Shown piece after piece: positions 52,073 to 60,269 of a stretch of 64,000 nucleotides of DNA; position 1 is the first letter of the stretch; each line of letters begins with the position of its first letter. The translations under genes and the position numbers were made by a program. This stretch comes from Salinimicrobium flavum (GTDB lineage Bacteria; Bacteroidota; Bacteroidia; Flavobacteriales; Flavobacteriaceae): positions 186,001-250,000 of the forward strand of contig NZ_JBHULT010000005.1 in the NCBI RefSeq assembly GCF_042684505.1. Direction: 5' to 3'. Under the pieces are notes generated by a model. That model was not told the origin of the DNA. It made no database searches and saw only the letters and a program-made list of their open reading frames with translations.

Positions 52073-53359
52073 ATGACTTTTAAGAATACTCAGGAGTACG
52101 CTCAACAACTCGATCAAACTGATCCTCTCAATAAATACCGAAATGAATTCCTTTTCCCAAAGGTCAATGGCAAAGAAGTGATCTACTTCACAGGGAATTC
52201 GCTGGGGCTGCAACCAAAAAAGGCAAAGGAATACGTGGATGAGGTGATGACCGACTGGGCAGAGCTGGCGGTGGAAGGGCATTTTAAGGCAAAGAAGGCC
52301 TGGTGGGATTATCATGAGCGGTTCGCAGAGAAACTGGCTCCTGTGGTAGGCGCAAAACCTTCAGAGGTGACAGTAATGAACACCCTCACGGTTAACCTGC
52401 ATTTGATGATGGTCTCTTTCTATCGTCCTACGGAAAAACGGTATAAGATCATCATGGAAGAAAAAGCCTTTCCCAGTGACCAGTACATGATCGCGAGTCA
52501 GGTGAGGTTTCACAGACTGGATCCTAAGGAGACGATCGTGGAGGTAAAGAAAAGGCAGGGGGAAAATCATTTCAGGACAGAAGATATTCTGCAAACCATA
52601 AAAGAAGTAGGAGAGGAGTGTGCCCTGGTCTTGATGGGCGGAGTGAATTATTACAACGGACAGGTATTGGAAATGGAAACCATTACCAAAGCCGGAAAGG
52701 ATGTCGGTGCTTTTGTGGGGTGGGACCTGGCACATGCCGCGGGGAATGTCGAACTGAAGCTGCACGACTGGAATGTGGATTTCGCTGCCTGGTGCAGTTA
52801 TAAATATATGAATTCGGGACCCGGGAATGCTTCGGGATGTTTTGTGCATGAGCAGTATCAAGGGAAAAAAGATATCCCCCGGTTTGAAGGCTGGTGGGGG
52901 CATAACAAGGAAAGAAGGTTCCTCATGGAACCGGAATTTCAACCCGAGCCTAATGCCAATGCGTGGCAGATAAGTAACGCTCCTATCCTGGCACTGGCAC
53001 CTTACCTGGCGTCGCTGGAATTGTTTGAAAAAGTGGGTATGCCCGCGCTAATTGAGAAACGAGATAAGATCGTGGTTTACCTGGAATTTATTTTACAGGA
53101 AGTTGCGCGGAAGGTTGCCGGGGATTTTGAGATCATCACTCCGAAGGAACGAGGGACTCAGTTATCGGTTTTCCTGCATGGGCAGGGAAAGGATCTTTTT
53201 AATTACCTCATGGAAAACGGGGTGATCACCGACTGGCGGGAACCGAATGTGATTCGGCTGGCACCGGCGCCTTTTTATTGTTCTTTTGAGGATATGTGGA
53301 GGTTTGGGGAGGTGCTGAAGGGATATTTTGTTAAGGAGAACCTGGAGTCTAGAGACTAG
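52073..53359 (+). CDS. kynU: Kynureninase
   Basis: This PLP enzyme splits kynurenine or 3-hydroxykynurenine to anthranilate or 3-hydroxyanthranilate plus alanine, in tryptophan breakdown. From ATG 52073 (MTFKNTQEYAQQLDQ) it has 428 residues, the normal length. The PLP-Lys is in AAWCSYKYMNSGPGNASG; FTGNSLGLQPKKAK, GWDLAHAAGN and FEGWWGHNKERRFLM are family motifs. No other kynurenine-pathway gene is nearby. The last codons and stop (GAG TCT AGA GAC TAG) read as part of a short 7-bp-like repeat continuing into the spacer. Confidence 0.95.
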   Translation: MTFKNTQEYAQQLDQTDPLNKYRNEFLFPKVNGKEVIYFTGNSLGLQPKKAKEYVDEVMTDWAELAVEGHFKAKKAWWDYHERFAEKLAPVVGAKPSEVTVMNTLTVNLHLMMVSFYRPTEKRYKIIMEEKAFPSDQYMIASQVRFHRLDPKETIVEVKKRQGENHFRTEDILQTIKEVGEECALVLMGGVNYYNGQVLEMETITKAGKDVGAFVGWDLAHAAGNVELKLHDWNVDFAAWCSYKYMNSGPGNASGCFVHEQYQGKKDIPRFEGWWGHNKERRFLMEPEFQPEPNANAWQISNAPILALAPYLASLELFEKVGMPALIEKRDKIVVYLEFILQEVARKVAGDFEIITPKERGTQLSVFLHGQGKDLFNYLMENGVITDWREPNVIRLAPAPFYCSFEDMWRFGEVLKGYFVKENLESRD

Positions 53360-53946
53360 AGCCAAGACGAATAAATTTGAAAATATGGAGATTTGAAAGT
53401 GAGAGTTGGGTGTAACCTGATGATCATGTGATAAAGTAGAGTTTGGTAGTAGGCAACAATTTCATCACAGCATTACAACATCACTCCGTTCCTCCGTCAC
53501 TGGATCACAGTATTGCTTACCAGCAGAAATCTTAAATCTTGAATTCTGAACCGGGAATCTTTTCACGCAAAGGCCGCAAAGCTTCCGCGCAAAGTCCGCA
53601 GAGATCATTTCACACAAGACTCACGCCCATGACCTAAAGGCTAATGCTTACTCAATACTCACTACTGAATTCTCACTTCTAATTTTTCCCGCAGATCTCG
53701 CAGATTTCCGCAGAAAAAGCTAAAGGCTAATGGCCAATAGCTAACAGCTAATAGATTCTCTAGAAGGAGACAATATGCAGGCAGGCTCACATAGACGATT
53801 ATAAAGCCAACGGCTAACAGCCAACCCTCCTGCGCTAAAAAAAGCTCCGGAGGGCAAGCAGCCAAAAGTCAATGGCTTACTATCTCAATACTCAATACTC
53901 AATACTGAATACTGAATACTCAATTCTCGCTACTCACTACTCAATA
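53360..53946. repeat. Spacer built of several 7-, 8- and 9-bp periodic tracts
   Basis: No gene is supported in this stretch. It contains 8-mers of the TCATCACA/TCACTCCG type (about 53468-53516), CGCAAAG-type repeats (about 53571-53610), CTCAATA/CTCACTA 7-mers (about 53648-53690), CGCAGATCT-like 9-mers (about 53692-53715), five NAGCYAA 7-mers (53717-53751), a mixed stretch with GCCAACGGCTAACAGCC near 53809, and nine CTCAATA-like 7-mers in exact phase (53884-53946). The last tract enters the wzi-type gene and supplies its stop codon at 53937. Confidence 0.85.
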
Positions 53947-55325
53947 CTATATTTCAAACTGACTCCCGCGCCAAAATTGGAATCCAGGAGATTATGGAAG
54001 TCTGCGGCGAAGAGGAAGTCGAGGGTGAGGCGGGGATTATCGTAATCAAATTCCCCATTATAGAGACGGGTGGTGAAGTAGGTGGAGACGATCTTTGGTT
54101 CTTTATCCGCCGGAATTAAATCAAAACTGTACGTGCCTTCGTTATGTCTGTAACTTACCAAGAATCTGTAAGGTAGAGGTTGATAAAAATTTCCAAAATC
54201 GCCAGCTACACCTAGATGGTGGGCCGTAAATTTGTTATTAATAATTCGACCTAATGCAGTATCAAAAGTGAAAAATGGAACTCCAATTACCTTTTTATGA
54301 AAAGTCCATCCTGAATTATAGGTTACAGAATTATTGAAATAATTGTCATATAAATGGGGGCCGGTTTGACTTTGATCTTTCGTATAGAAGAATTCATACA
54401 TTATGGAATTAATAATTTTGGCATTTTCCTTTGATTTATAATAAAGGCCGTATCTCCCATCTGGGAAATTGGCAAATCTACTTCCGGATCCATCTTCAAA
54501 TAAGTTATTGAATATAAACCCAGTATTGAAATTTTCATATTCTTTAATTAATTCCAAAATCCAGGATCCCAAATGGTTTCCCAGCACGTTTGCCTGATCA
54601 CCCTCTAATGCTTTTTTGTCACCGGCTCTTCCTGCGACTATACGTAGATAATCTGTCAATCCTTCTGGTTGTGGTCCTCTATCCGGAGAAACTCCACCCC
54701 ATTGAGCGAAATGCTGAATCCCCGCTTTTATTTGCCAGGTTTCGGAAGGTTGTAATACAATATTGAACTTTTTGTGGTGCACCCTTGCCCAGGGCACGTG
54801 CCGGTCTTCTTCCAGGAGATATTCTCCCCATCTTCCTTCGAACCCTATCCCAGGGAATACAAAGAAAGGTTTCACCGTACCTATTTCCACGCCAGGTAAG
54901 GGTCGGGCATTCAGCGACCACAGAATATTCTCATTGGTGGCGCTTAAACCGTTATACAATTCTTTCTTTTGCTTTACTCCTCCGGTGATATAGAAGTGCT
55001 GATTTCTGAATTGGATATAAGCTTCATCCAAATCCCATTTTTCATCGAATCCGTCATGGATTACTCCTCCTGCTCCTATTTCTATCACTGCTTCTCCCCG
55101 AAGCTGATGTTGCATCTTTACTGCCGCCAGACCCAAAACATTGGTTTCCGGGGATATTCTTCCCCGTTGATTGCTGTACATCCAGAAAGGTAATTCCTCC
55201 TGAGTTCCACCCTGGGTAGTTAGTTCTAATTCGGCTGAGTAGGTGGTTTGAGCGGAAGCTGTATGGGTATCAAAAAATATTAGCAGCATGAAACAGCTGC
55301 TAATACTCAATTTTTTAATAGTCAT
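53937..55325 (-). CDS. Capsule assembly Wzi family outer-membrane protein
   Basis: The 462-aa protein has a signal peptide (SSCFMLLIFFDTHTASAQ) and then an 18-stranded-barrel type pattern of alternating residues with many aromatic ends. Family landmarks are ELPFWMYSNQRGRISPETN, FYITGGVKQKKELYNGL, WSLNARPLPGVEIGT, and GHRPWARVHH-like (DRHVPWARVHHKKF). Escherichia Wzi is a lectin in the outer membrane that anchors capsule; this family (PF14052) is common beside Bacteroidota polysaccharide loci. It is the last gene of the locus on the minus strand. Its three final codons and stop are contributed by a CTCAATA periodic tract. Confidence 0.88.
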   Translation of the reverse strand: MTIKKLSISSCFMLLIFFDTHTASAQTTYSAELELTTQGGTQEELPFWMYSNQRGRISPETNVLGLAAVKMQHQLRGEAVIEIGAGGVIHDGFDEKWDLDEAYIQFRNQHFYITGGVKQKKELYNGLSATNENILWSLNARPLPGVEIGTVKPFFVFPGIGFEGRWGEYLLEEDRHVPWARVHHKKFNIVLQPSETWQIKAGIQHFAQWGGVSPDRGPQPEGLTDYLRIVAGRAGDKKALEGDQANVLGNHLGSWILELIKEYENFNTGFIFNNLFEDGSGSRFANFPDGRYGLYYKSKENAKIINSIMYEFFYTKDQSQTGPHLYDNYFNNSVTYNSGWTFHKKVIGVPFFTFDTALGRIINNKFTAHHLGVAGDFGNFYQPLPYRFLVSYRHNEGTYSFDLIPADKEPKIVSTYFTTRLYNGEFDYDNPRLTLDFLFAADFHNLLDSNFGAGVSLKYSIE

Positions 55326-55596
55326 AAATTGAGGAGGTTATTTAATCAATTTTTTTTTCCCGTCAGTTCGTTAGCCCCGTCAGTTCGAGCCTGCCCGCCG
55401 CGGTGGGTGAATTTGGGACTGCGAAGCAGGAACAAATTTGTATCGAGAACAAGGGTAGACACGCCTATGTTCTCGACTTCTCGATACAATTTTCAAAACC
55501 TCCCGGTTTTTAAAACCACTCGAAGTGACGAGAACCTTCAAAAGAGGCTAACTGATGACCGTCTCAACACTCAATACTAACTACTCAATACTTTTT
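55326..55596. repeat. Spacer with GTCAGTTCG-type inverted repeats and a 7-bp tract
   Basis: CCGTCAGTTCG occurs twice (about 55360-55388), followed by a degenerate P1 palindrome (55390-55407). GTATCGAGAAC (about 55440) and GTTCTCGAC...TCTCGATAC (about 55470-55490) are inverted copies of one word. The same words build the palindrome at 58909-59033. At 55563-55590 four 7-mers (CTCAACA, CTCAATA, CTAACTA, CTCAATA) end 6 bp before the wzc stop. No gene is seen. Confidence 0.8.
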
Positions 55597-58005
55597 TTAC
55601 CAGAAAGCGGCTTTGCCTCTTAGTTTTTTCCAGAAGCTCTCATTCTCTTCACCGTAGGCATAGCCGTATTTATTACCATAGCCAAAGTTGGCGGCTTCTA
55701 CATCATTCAAAACGAAACTTATATTTTCCAGCTTGCCGTCTTTTTTAGCATCGAGGGCAAAGTTGAGAAGTTTCTTTTCGGTGTAGCCGGCGCGGGTGAC
55801 ATAAAGGGTTACATCAGCGTATTTATGGATAAGGAAAGTATCTGTTACCAGCATACAAGGCGCTGTATCTACAATAACATAATCATATTTTCCTTCCAGT
55901 TCTTTAAAGAATATTGCCGCTTTTTTGCGTCTCCATAATTCCGAAGGGTTGGGAGGTATGGTCCCCGAGGCTAAAAGGTGCACATCTTCATGGACTTTGG
56001 ACCTGGTTATCAATTCCTCAAGAATTAAGCTGTCATTGACCAGATAATCACTTACCCCCAGGTATGATCTTGCTTCGGTTTCATAACGCTGTAACTGTGG
56101 ATTCCTAAGGTCAGCACCCACCAGCAGGACCTTCTTTCCTGAATATGCTAAAGTAAGTGCAGTATTGAAGGCGACAAATGTCTTTCCTTCCCCTTTAACT
56201 GTAGACGTAACAAAAATGGTATTTCCTTCCGTTTTTTCTCCTGCATTCACCAGCAGGTATTGCAGGTTGGTGTGGAGGATTCGGAAAGATTCTGCCAGCA
56301 CAGAACGGTCATTGTTTGCAATAATATCGCTGTCTTTTCTTCCTATTCGGGGCACTTCCCCCACAATAGGGATCTCTTTGGTAACCTCTTCAATATCCTT
56401 TCGATCTTTGATCTTGTTATCCAGTAGATTTTTCAGATAAATATAAAGGAAAGGGATCAGGAGACCCATTATGAGTGCCGCCAGAATTATGATCTTCGGT
56501 TTTGGGGAAACGGGCTCTTTGGAACTGTAAGCAGCATCTACGATCTTTGCTTTTGGGGCCGTCACGGCCAAAGAGAGGGATGTTTCTTCCCTTTTTTGCA
56601 ACAGGAACAGGTAAAGTGCTTCCTTAATGCTTTGTTGGCGTTCTATTACCCGAAACTCCTTCTCCTTGGAAGGAACCTTAGCAATTTGGGCTTCGATCTT
56701 TGCTTCCTGGGAGTTGAGATCATTTTGCGCGATCTGGAGGGATGTACGCAAATTGTTCAGACTCTGCAGGACGTTTGCCCGTATTTGTTTAATCTGGTTG
56801 TTGAGGTTGATCACCACCGGGTTCCTTTCAGTAGATCCCGAAAGGATTCGGTCTCTTTCAAGTACCATTAAGTTATAAGACTGAATAATATTGCCCACTC
56901 CCTCTTCTTTGAAACCCAGATTAGAAGGCAAAAGTCCGTCTACGTCAGATTTTAGGTAATTTATCATGGTATTGGTAAGCTCCAGTTGGGTTTCCACCTC
57001 GAGTTGACGGTTCCGGAAGTCATTCGCGTTCTCAATGAATACTTTAGATTCTTCCTCGATATTCGTCAGCTGGTTCTCTTTTTTGAACTGCTCTTTTCCG
57101 GTTTCTACCGAATCCAGTTCCTGGGTAATGATCTGCAGGCGGTCTTCAATGAAGTTGGCAGTGTTTTGAGAAACCAGGTTCTTGTCCTCAATTGCCTCCT
57201 TATTATACTCATAGATAAGTTGGTCGAGGATCTGCCGGGCTTTGCTCTTTACCGGGTCCTGCAGGCTCAATTCGATGAGACTTGAATTCTTATCGGTAAG
57301 GTTTACCTGCACGTGTTCACGGTATGCTGCAGCGGCAGATTCTACAGTGCCAAAAATGACCTTTATGGATCCCTTTTCAGTTGCTTCGGAAAGGTTTCCG
57401 GTAAAAGCCATATTAGGGGTTACTGAAATTTCAGCATAAGGCAGGGAAAGGGCTTCCCCAAAATTCATTTTCTTGTGAAAACCCGAATCTTCCGCAGAAA
57501 CAACATAGGTTGAGTCTGAAGTGATCTCAAAAAATAAAGGTTCTGTTTCTTCCGCAGCAGCCATTTTTTCAAATTTTTCAGTCTCAAATACCAGCAGCTG
57601 AATATTAAAAGGGCGCTCTGCAAAAAGTTCAACTTCAGGCATGCTCCCGGTATGGTAATAGCGTACATGCAGGTTTAATTCCCTGGCCACATTTGTCATA
57701 AGACGTTTAGACCTGAAGATACCCAGTTCATTCTCTATGGAAGCAGTACCCATTCCGCCTAAAAGACCAAGATCGGCAAAGGCAGCAAGCTCAGACGAAC
57801 CCCCACCTTTTTCCTCATCCTTAATGATCACCGTGGCAACCGTATTGTAAACAGGAGTGGTGAATCGCAGGTACAAAAAGGCAACAAAGATGCAGATGGT
57901 TATCCCGGCTACAAACCACGGCCAGCGGCGCAGATAGATCTCAAGCTGCTCCCTTAGATCAATTTCTTCTTCCTGGGGACGGGGAGTATGTATTTGGTGT
58001 GACAT
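55597..58005 (-). CDS. wzc: Wzc-like polysaccharide co-polymerase / tyrosine autokinase
   Basis: An 802-aa inner-membrane protein controlling polysaccharide chain length and export. It has a first membrane helix (WFVAGITICIFVAFLYL, about residue 32), a long periplasmic coiled region with GNVR-type features, a second helix (IIILAALIMGLLIPFLYIYL, about residue 505), and a cytoplasmic BY-kinase domain. That domain has Walker A STVKGEGKTFVAFN, Walker A' VLLVGADLRNP and Walker B YDYVIVDTAPCMLVTD. The C-terminus has a Tyr cluster (FGYGNKYGYAYGEE), the usual site of autophosphorylation. It starts 4 bp after wza and is surely co-transcribed with it. Confidence 0.95.
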   Translation of the reverse strand: MSHQIHTPRPQEEEIDLREQLEIYLRRWPWFVAGITICIFVAFLYLRFTTPVYNTVATVIIKDEEKGGGSSELAAFADLGLLGGMGTASIENELGIFRSKRLMTNVARELNLHVRYYHTGSMPEVELFAERPFNIQLLVFETEKFEKMAAAEETEPLFFEITSDSTYVVSAEDSGFHKKMNFGEALSLPYAEISVTPNMAFTGNLSEATEKGSIKVIFGTVESAAAAYREHVQVNLTDKNSSLIELSLQDPVKSKARQILDQLIYEYNKEAIEDKNLVSQNTANFIEDRLQIITQELDSVETGKEQFKKENQLTNIEEESKVFIENANDFRNRQLEVETQLELTNTMINYLKSDVDGLLPSNLGFKEEGVGNIIQSYNLMVLERDRILSGSTERNPVVINLNNQIKQIRANVLQSLNNLRTSLQIAQNDLNSQEAKIEAQIAKVPSKEKEFRVIERQQSIKEALYLFLLQKREETSLSLAVTAPKAKIVDAAYSSKEPVSPKPKIIILAALIMGLLIPFLYIYLKNLLDNKIKDRKDIEEVTKEIPIVGEVPRIGRKDSDIIANNDRSVLAESFRILHTNLQYLLVNAGEKTEGNTIFVTSTVKGEGKTFVAFNTALTLAYSGKKVLLVGADLRNPQLQRYETEARSYLGVSDYLVNDSLILEELITRSKVHEDVHLLASGTIPPNPSELWRRKKAAIFFKELEGKYDYVIVDTAPCMLVTDTFLIHKYADVTLYVTRAGYTEKKLLNFALDAKKDGKLENISFVLNDVEAANFGYGNKYGYAYGEENESFWKKLRGKAAFW

Positions 58006-58009
58006 GCTT

Positions 58010-58795
58010 TTAACGTATAATTACTATAATTAATGAAATAAGGACCGAGGCGATGGAAATGTATACGGAGGCGTTCCTGTTATAACTGGCACCCTGCATT
58101 TGGGCAGAATTTGGCTCCACATACACCACATCATTTTGCTGCAGGTAATAATAAGGAGAGTTGAGGAACTCACTTTTGGTGAGATCAACATACTTATACT
58201 CCTTGATTCCCCCGGTTTCTCTAAGGATCATCACATTGTCCCTGCGACCATAGATAGTAAGATCTCCTGCCAGCCCCAGTGCTTTTGAGAGGCTAAGGCG
58301 TTCATCAGGAACCGTAAAAGTGCCCGGCCTGTTGACCTCTCCCAGGATGGTTACCTGGAAGTTTACGATCTTTATGTTCACTATGGGGTCCTGTACATAG
58401 ACCGAGATCTCTTTTTTAAATTTTTCTACCAGCTCCTGGCGGGTGAGACCAGCCACATGCACCGTTCCCAGCAACGGAAATTCAATATTCCCGTCACTGT
58501 CCACCAGGTAACTTTGCAATTGCATATTTCCGCTAACGCTACCAGGCTCCCCCACTCTCGGAGCAGAAGTAACAGGTAAATTAAATGGTTGGACCGCCTC
58601 CAGGTTGGCTGCGGAAACCGTTATGGTAAGCAGGTCATTATGCCTTATTTTCAGGTTTGTTTTAGCCTCCTCTAACTGGGACTGCAACTGAGGCATATCC
58701 TGAAAGTATGCTATTTCTTTCCTTGAAACACAAGAGGTAAAAACCAGGATAAATAGTAATGTGGTTATTATAGAAATTGAGATGCGGAAATTCAT
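58010..58795 (-). CDS. wza: Polysaccharide export outer-membrane lipoprotein (Wza-like)
   Basis: A 261-aa protein with a lipoprotein signal (LFILVFTSC-V). The Poly_export domain begins near residue 48 (LKIRHNDLLTITVSAANL) and a SLBB domain follows (FQVTILGEVNRPGTFTVPDERL ... DNVMILRETGG). A C-terminal hydrophobic helix (YISIASVLISLIIVIIR) replaces the Wza amphipathic helix and is common in Bacteroidota homologues. It should form the outer-membrane channel with the Wzc protein encoded 4 bp downstream. Confidence 0.93.
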   Translation of the reverse strand: MNFRISISIITTLLFILVFTSCVSRKEIAYFQDMPQLQSQLEEAKTNLKIRHNDLLTITVSAANLEAVQPFNLPVTSAPRVGEPGSVSGNMQLQSYLVDSDGNIEFPLLGTVHVAGLTRQELVEKFKKEISVYVQDPIVNIKIVNFQVTILGEVNRPGTFTVPDERLSLSKALGLAGDLTIYGRRDNVMILRETGGIKEYKYVDLTKSEFLNSPYYYLQQNDVVYVEPNSAQMQGASYNRNASVYISIASVLISLIIVIIR

Positions 58796-58816
58796 TGGGT
58801 TCTTTTTAAGGAGGTG

Positions 58817-58847
58817 TAAAAGTATGTTTTTAAGATTTGTTTAACAA
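58817..58847 (-). promoter_or_regulatory. Candidate promoter of wza-wzc-wzi
   Basis: On the minus strand TTG (58847-58845), a 20-bp spacer, and TACTTTTA (58824-58817) form a -33/-7 pair with one mismatch (final A instead of G). It lies 22 bp before the wza ATG. Confidence 0.42.
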
Positions 58848-58908
58848 TGCGGAAAACCGTAATTGAAGGTATTATTTTGAATGTACTGGTCACTGGCCAC
58901 TGAATCTG

Positions 58909-59033
58909 TTCTCGATACATTTTTTTGGCCGTCAGTTCGAGTGATTTTACCACTGCAAACCGCAGTTGTAAAATAGTATCGAGAACCGGCCAAAAAAATA
59001 CCTACCTACCGCAGGCAGGCTCGAACTGACGGC
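58909..59033. repeat. Nested palindromic element, family P2
   Basis: Three word pairs are inverted with respect to one another: TTCTCGATAC (58909-58918) with GTATCGAGAA (58976-58985); TTTTTTTGGCC (58920-58930) with GGCCAAAAAAA (58988-58998); GCCGTCAGTTCGAG (58928-58941) with CTCGAACTGACGGC (59020-59033). A degenerate P1 palindrome lies at 59001-59019. The element ends directly before the stop of the WecA-like gene (59034). Related words occur at 55360-55540. Confidence 0.88.
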
Positions 59034-60173
59034 TTACCTACTTCCCACTACAGATCCCTTGGCCATTCTTGCGCCTACTACCTTTAGCCATCCAAAAAGG
59101 GCAAAGCTGGCGGAGTAGAGGCTGACGACGAGGAAGAGGAGCCAGGGCTGACTCAAGCTGTGGGAAAGGGAAAAGTAGATCCCGATGACCACCAGATTGA
59201 GCAGGCCGAGACTGAAAGCGGCTTTTTTATGTGAAAGGCCCAGGTCGAGAAGGACGTGATGGCAGTGGTTGCGGTCGGGCGAAAAGGCGCTGAGGCCGTT
59301 TAGTTTTCTGATGATGATTACCCGGAGGGTATCAAAAGCGGGTATGAATAACACAGAGGCCAGAAATAATAATCGGTTTCCGGGATGATAGCCCTCAGCT
59401 ATTAAAGCAACATCAGGCTTCATCACCAGGTGTTTAAGTGTTAAGAAAGCCAATACCAGTCCTACCAGCAAACTGCCGGAATCCCCCATAAAGATCTTCC
59501 TTTCCCCGCGGGAGAAATTATAGCGCAGAAAAGCGCTAAGTATCCCTGCAAGGCTGATGCTTACCAAAACGTAATAAGGATGCCCTGTACCATAGAAAAC
59601 AAAAGCGTACACCAGGGAGATCACGATTCCCACGATAGCCGCCAGTCCGTCGATTCCGTCTATGAGATTAAAGGAGTTCACGATGGCCAGGACTATAAAC
59701 ACTTTCAGAAGGGTGCCAATAATGACAGGGATTTCAAAGATCCCCAGAAACCCGTGGAGGCTTTCCAGCCTGAGTTCAGGAGAAAAGATAAGAAAGAGGG
59801 CAGCGGTGATCTGACCTAAAAGTTTTACCCTTGCCGTAGAGATCACCAGGTCATCTTTAAGTCCTACCATGAAGAGTATGGTGATCGCGGCGATAAGATG
59901 ATTGCCGACATAAGTAAGCCGCATACTTTGCAGAATGGTGAGCACCATGATGATACTTATATAAAAAGCTACCCCTCCAAAGGTGGGTACTGCCAGGGAG
60001 TGGGAACTTCTTTCGTTCACCCCTGCCATGAGGTTCTTTTCCTTACTCACCCAGAGTACTTTGGGGATAAGGTAGAAAGTCAAACCAAAGGTGCCCATAA
60101 AAACTATAGTCACAAACAGTTCATAGTGAGAACGGAAAAACTCCAGGATGATCTCCTGATCGAGAATGTTCAT
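59034..60173 (-). CDS. WecA/MraY-family undecaprenyl-phosphate sugar-1-phosphate transferase
   Basis: A 379-aa integral membrane protein of about 11 helices that starts glycan synthesis by moving a sugar-1-phosphate, probably an N-acetylhexosamine, from UDP onto undecaprenyl phosphate. Family motifs are LKDDLVIS (DD motif), NSFNLIDGIDGLAA, IFMGDSGSLLVG and the loop FSPDRNHCHHVLLDLGLSH with the HxH typical of WecA/WbcO/TarO. The specific sugar is not readable. It is separated from the glycosyltransferase genes upstream by 96 bp and from wza downstream by a P2 palindrome, so it may be a unit of its own. Confidence 0.92.
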   Translation of the reverse strand: MNILDQEIILEFFRSHYELFVTIVFMGTFGLTFYLIPKVLWVSKEKNLMAGVNERSSHSLAVPTFGGVAFYISIIMVLTILQSMRLTYVGNHLIAAITILFMVGLKDDLVISTARVKLLGQITAALFLIFSPELRLESLHGFLGIFEIPVIIGTLLKVFIVLAIVNSFNLIDGIDGLAAIVGIVISLVYAFVFYGTGHPYYVLVSISLAGILSAFLRYNFSRGERKIFMGDSGSLLVGLVLAFLTLKHLVMKPDVALIAEGYHPGNRLLFLASVLFIPAFDTLRVIIIRKLNGLSAFSPDRNHCHHVLLDLGLSHKKAAFSLGLLNLVVIGIYFSLSHSLSQPWLLFLVVSLYSASFALFGWLKVVGARMAKGSVVGSR

Positions 60174-60269
60174 AATAATAGGTTAGTTTTGGATGATTAG
60201 AAAATAGACTCCAATCGGGTAGGGACCAATGGGAAGTTGTTTTGAATTGAAGAATTAGATTTTAATATG

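Noticed and set aside
53662..53865. Minus-strand 67-codon frame in the repeat spacer
   Set aside because: It is made of periodic tracts, begins and ends inside repeats, and resembles no protein.
53884..53946. Possible CRISPR array or minisatellite
   Set aside because: Units are 7 bp, degenerate, with no spacers; no cas genes are in the window.
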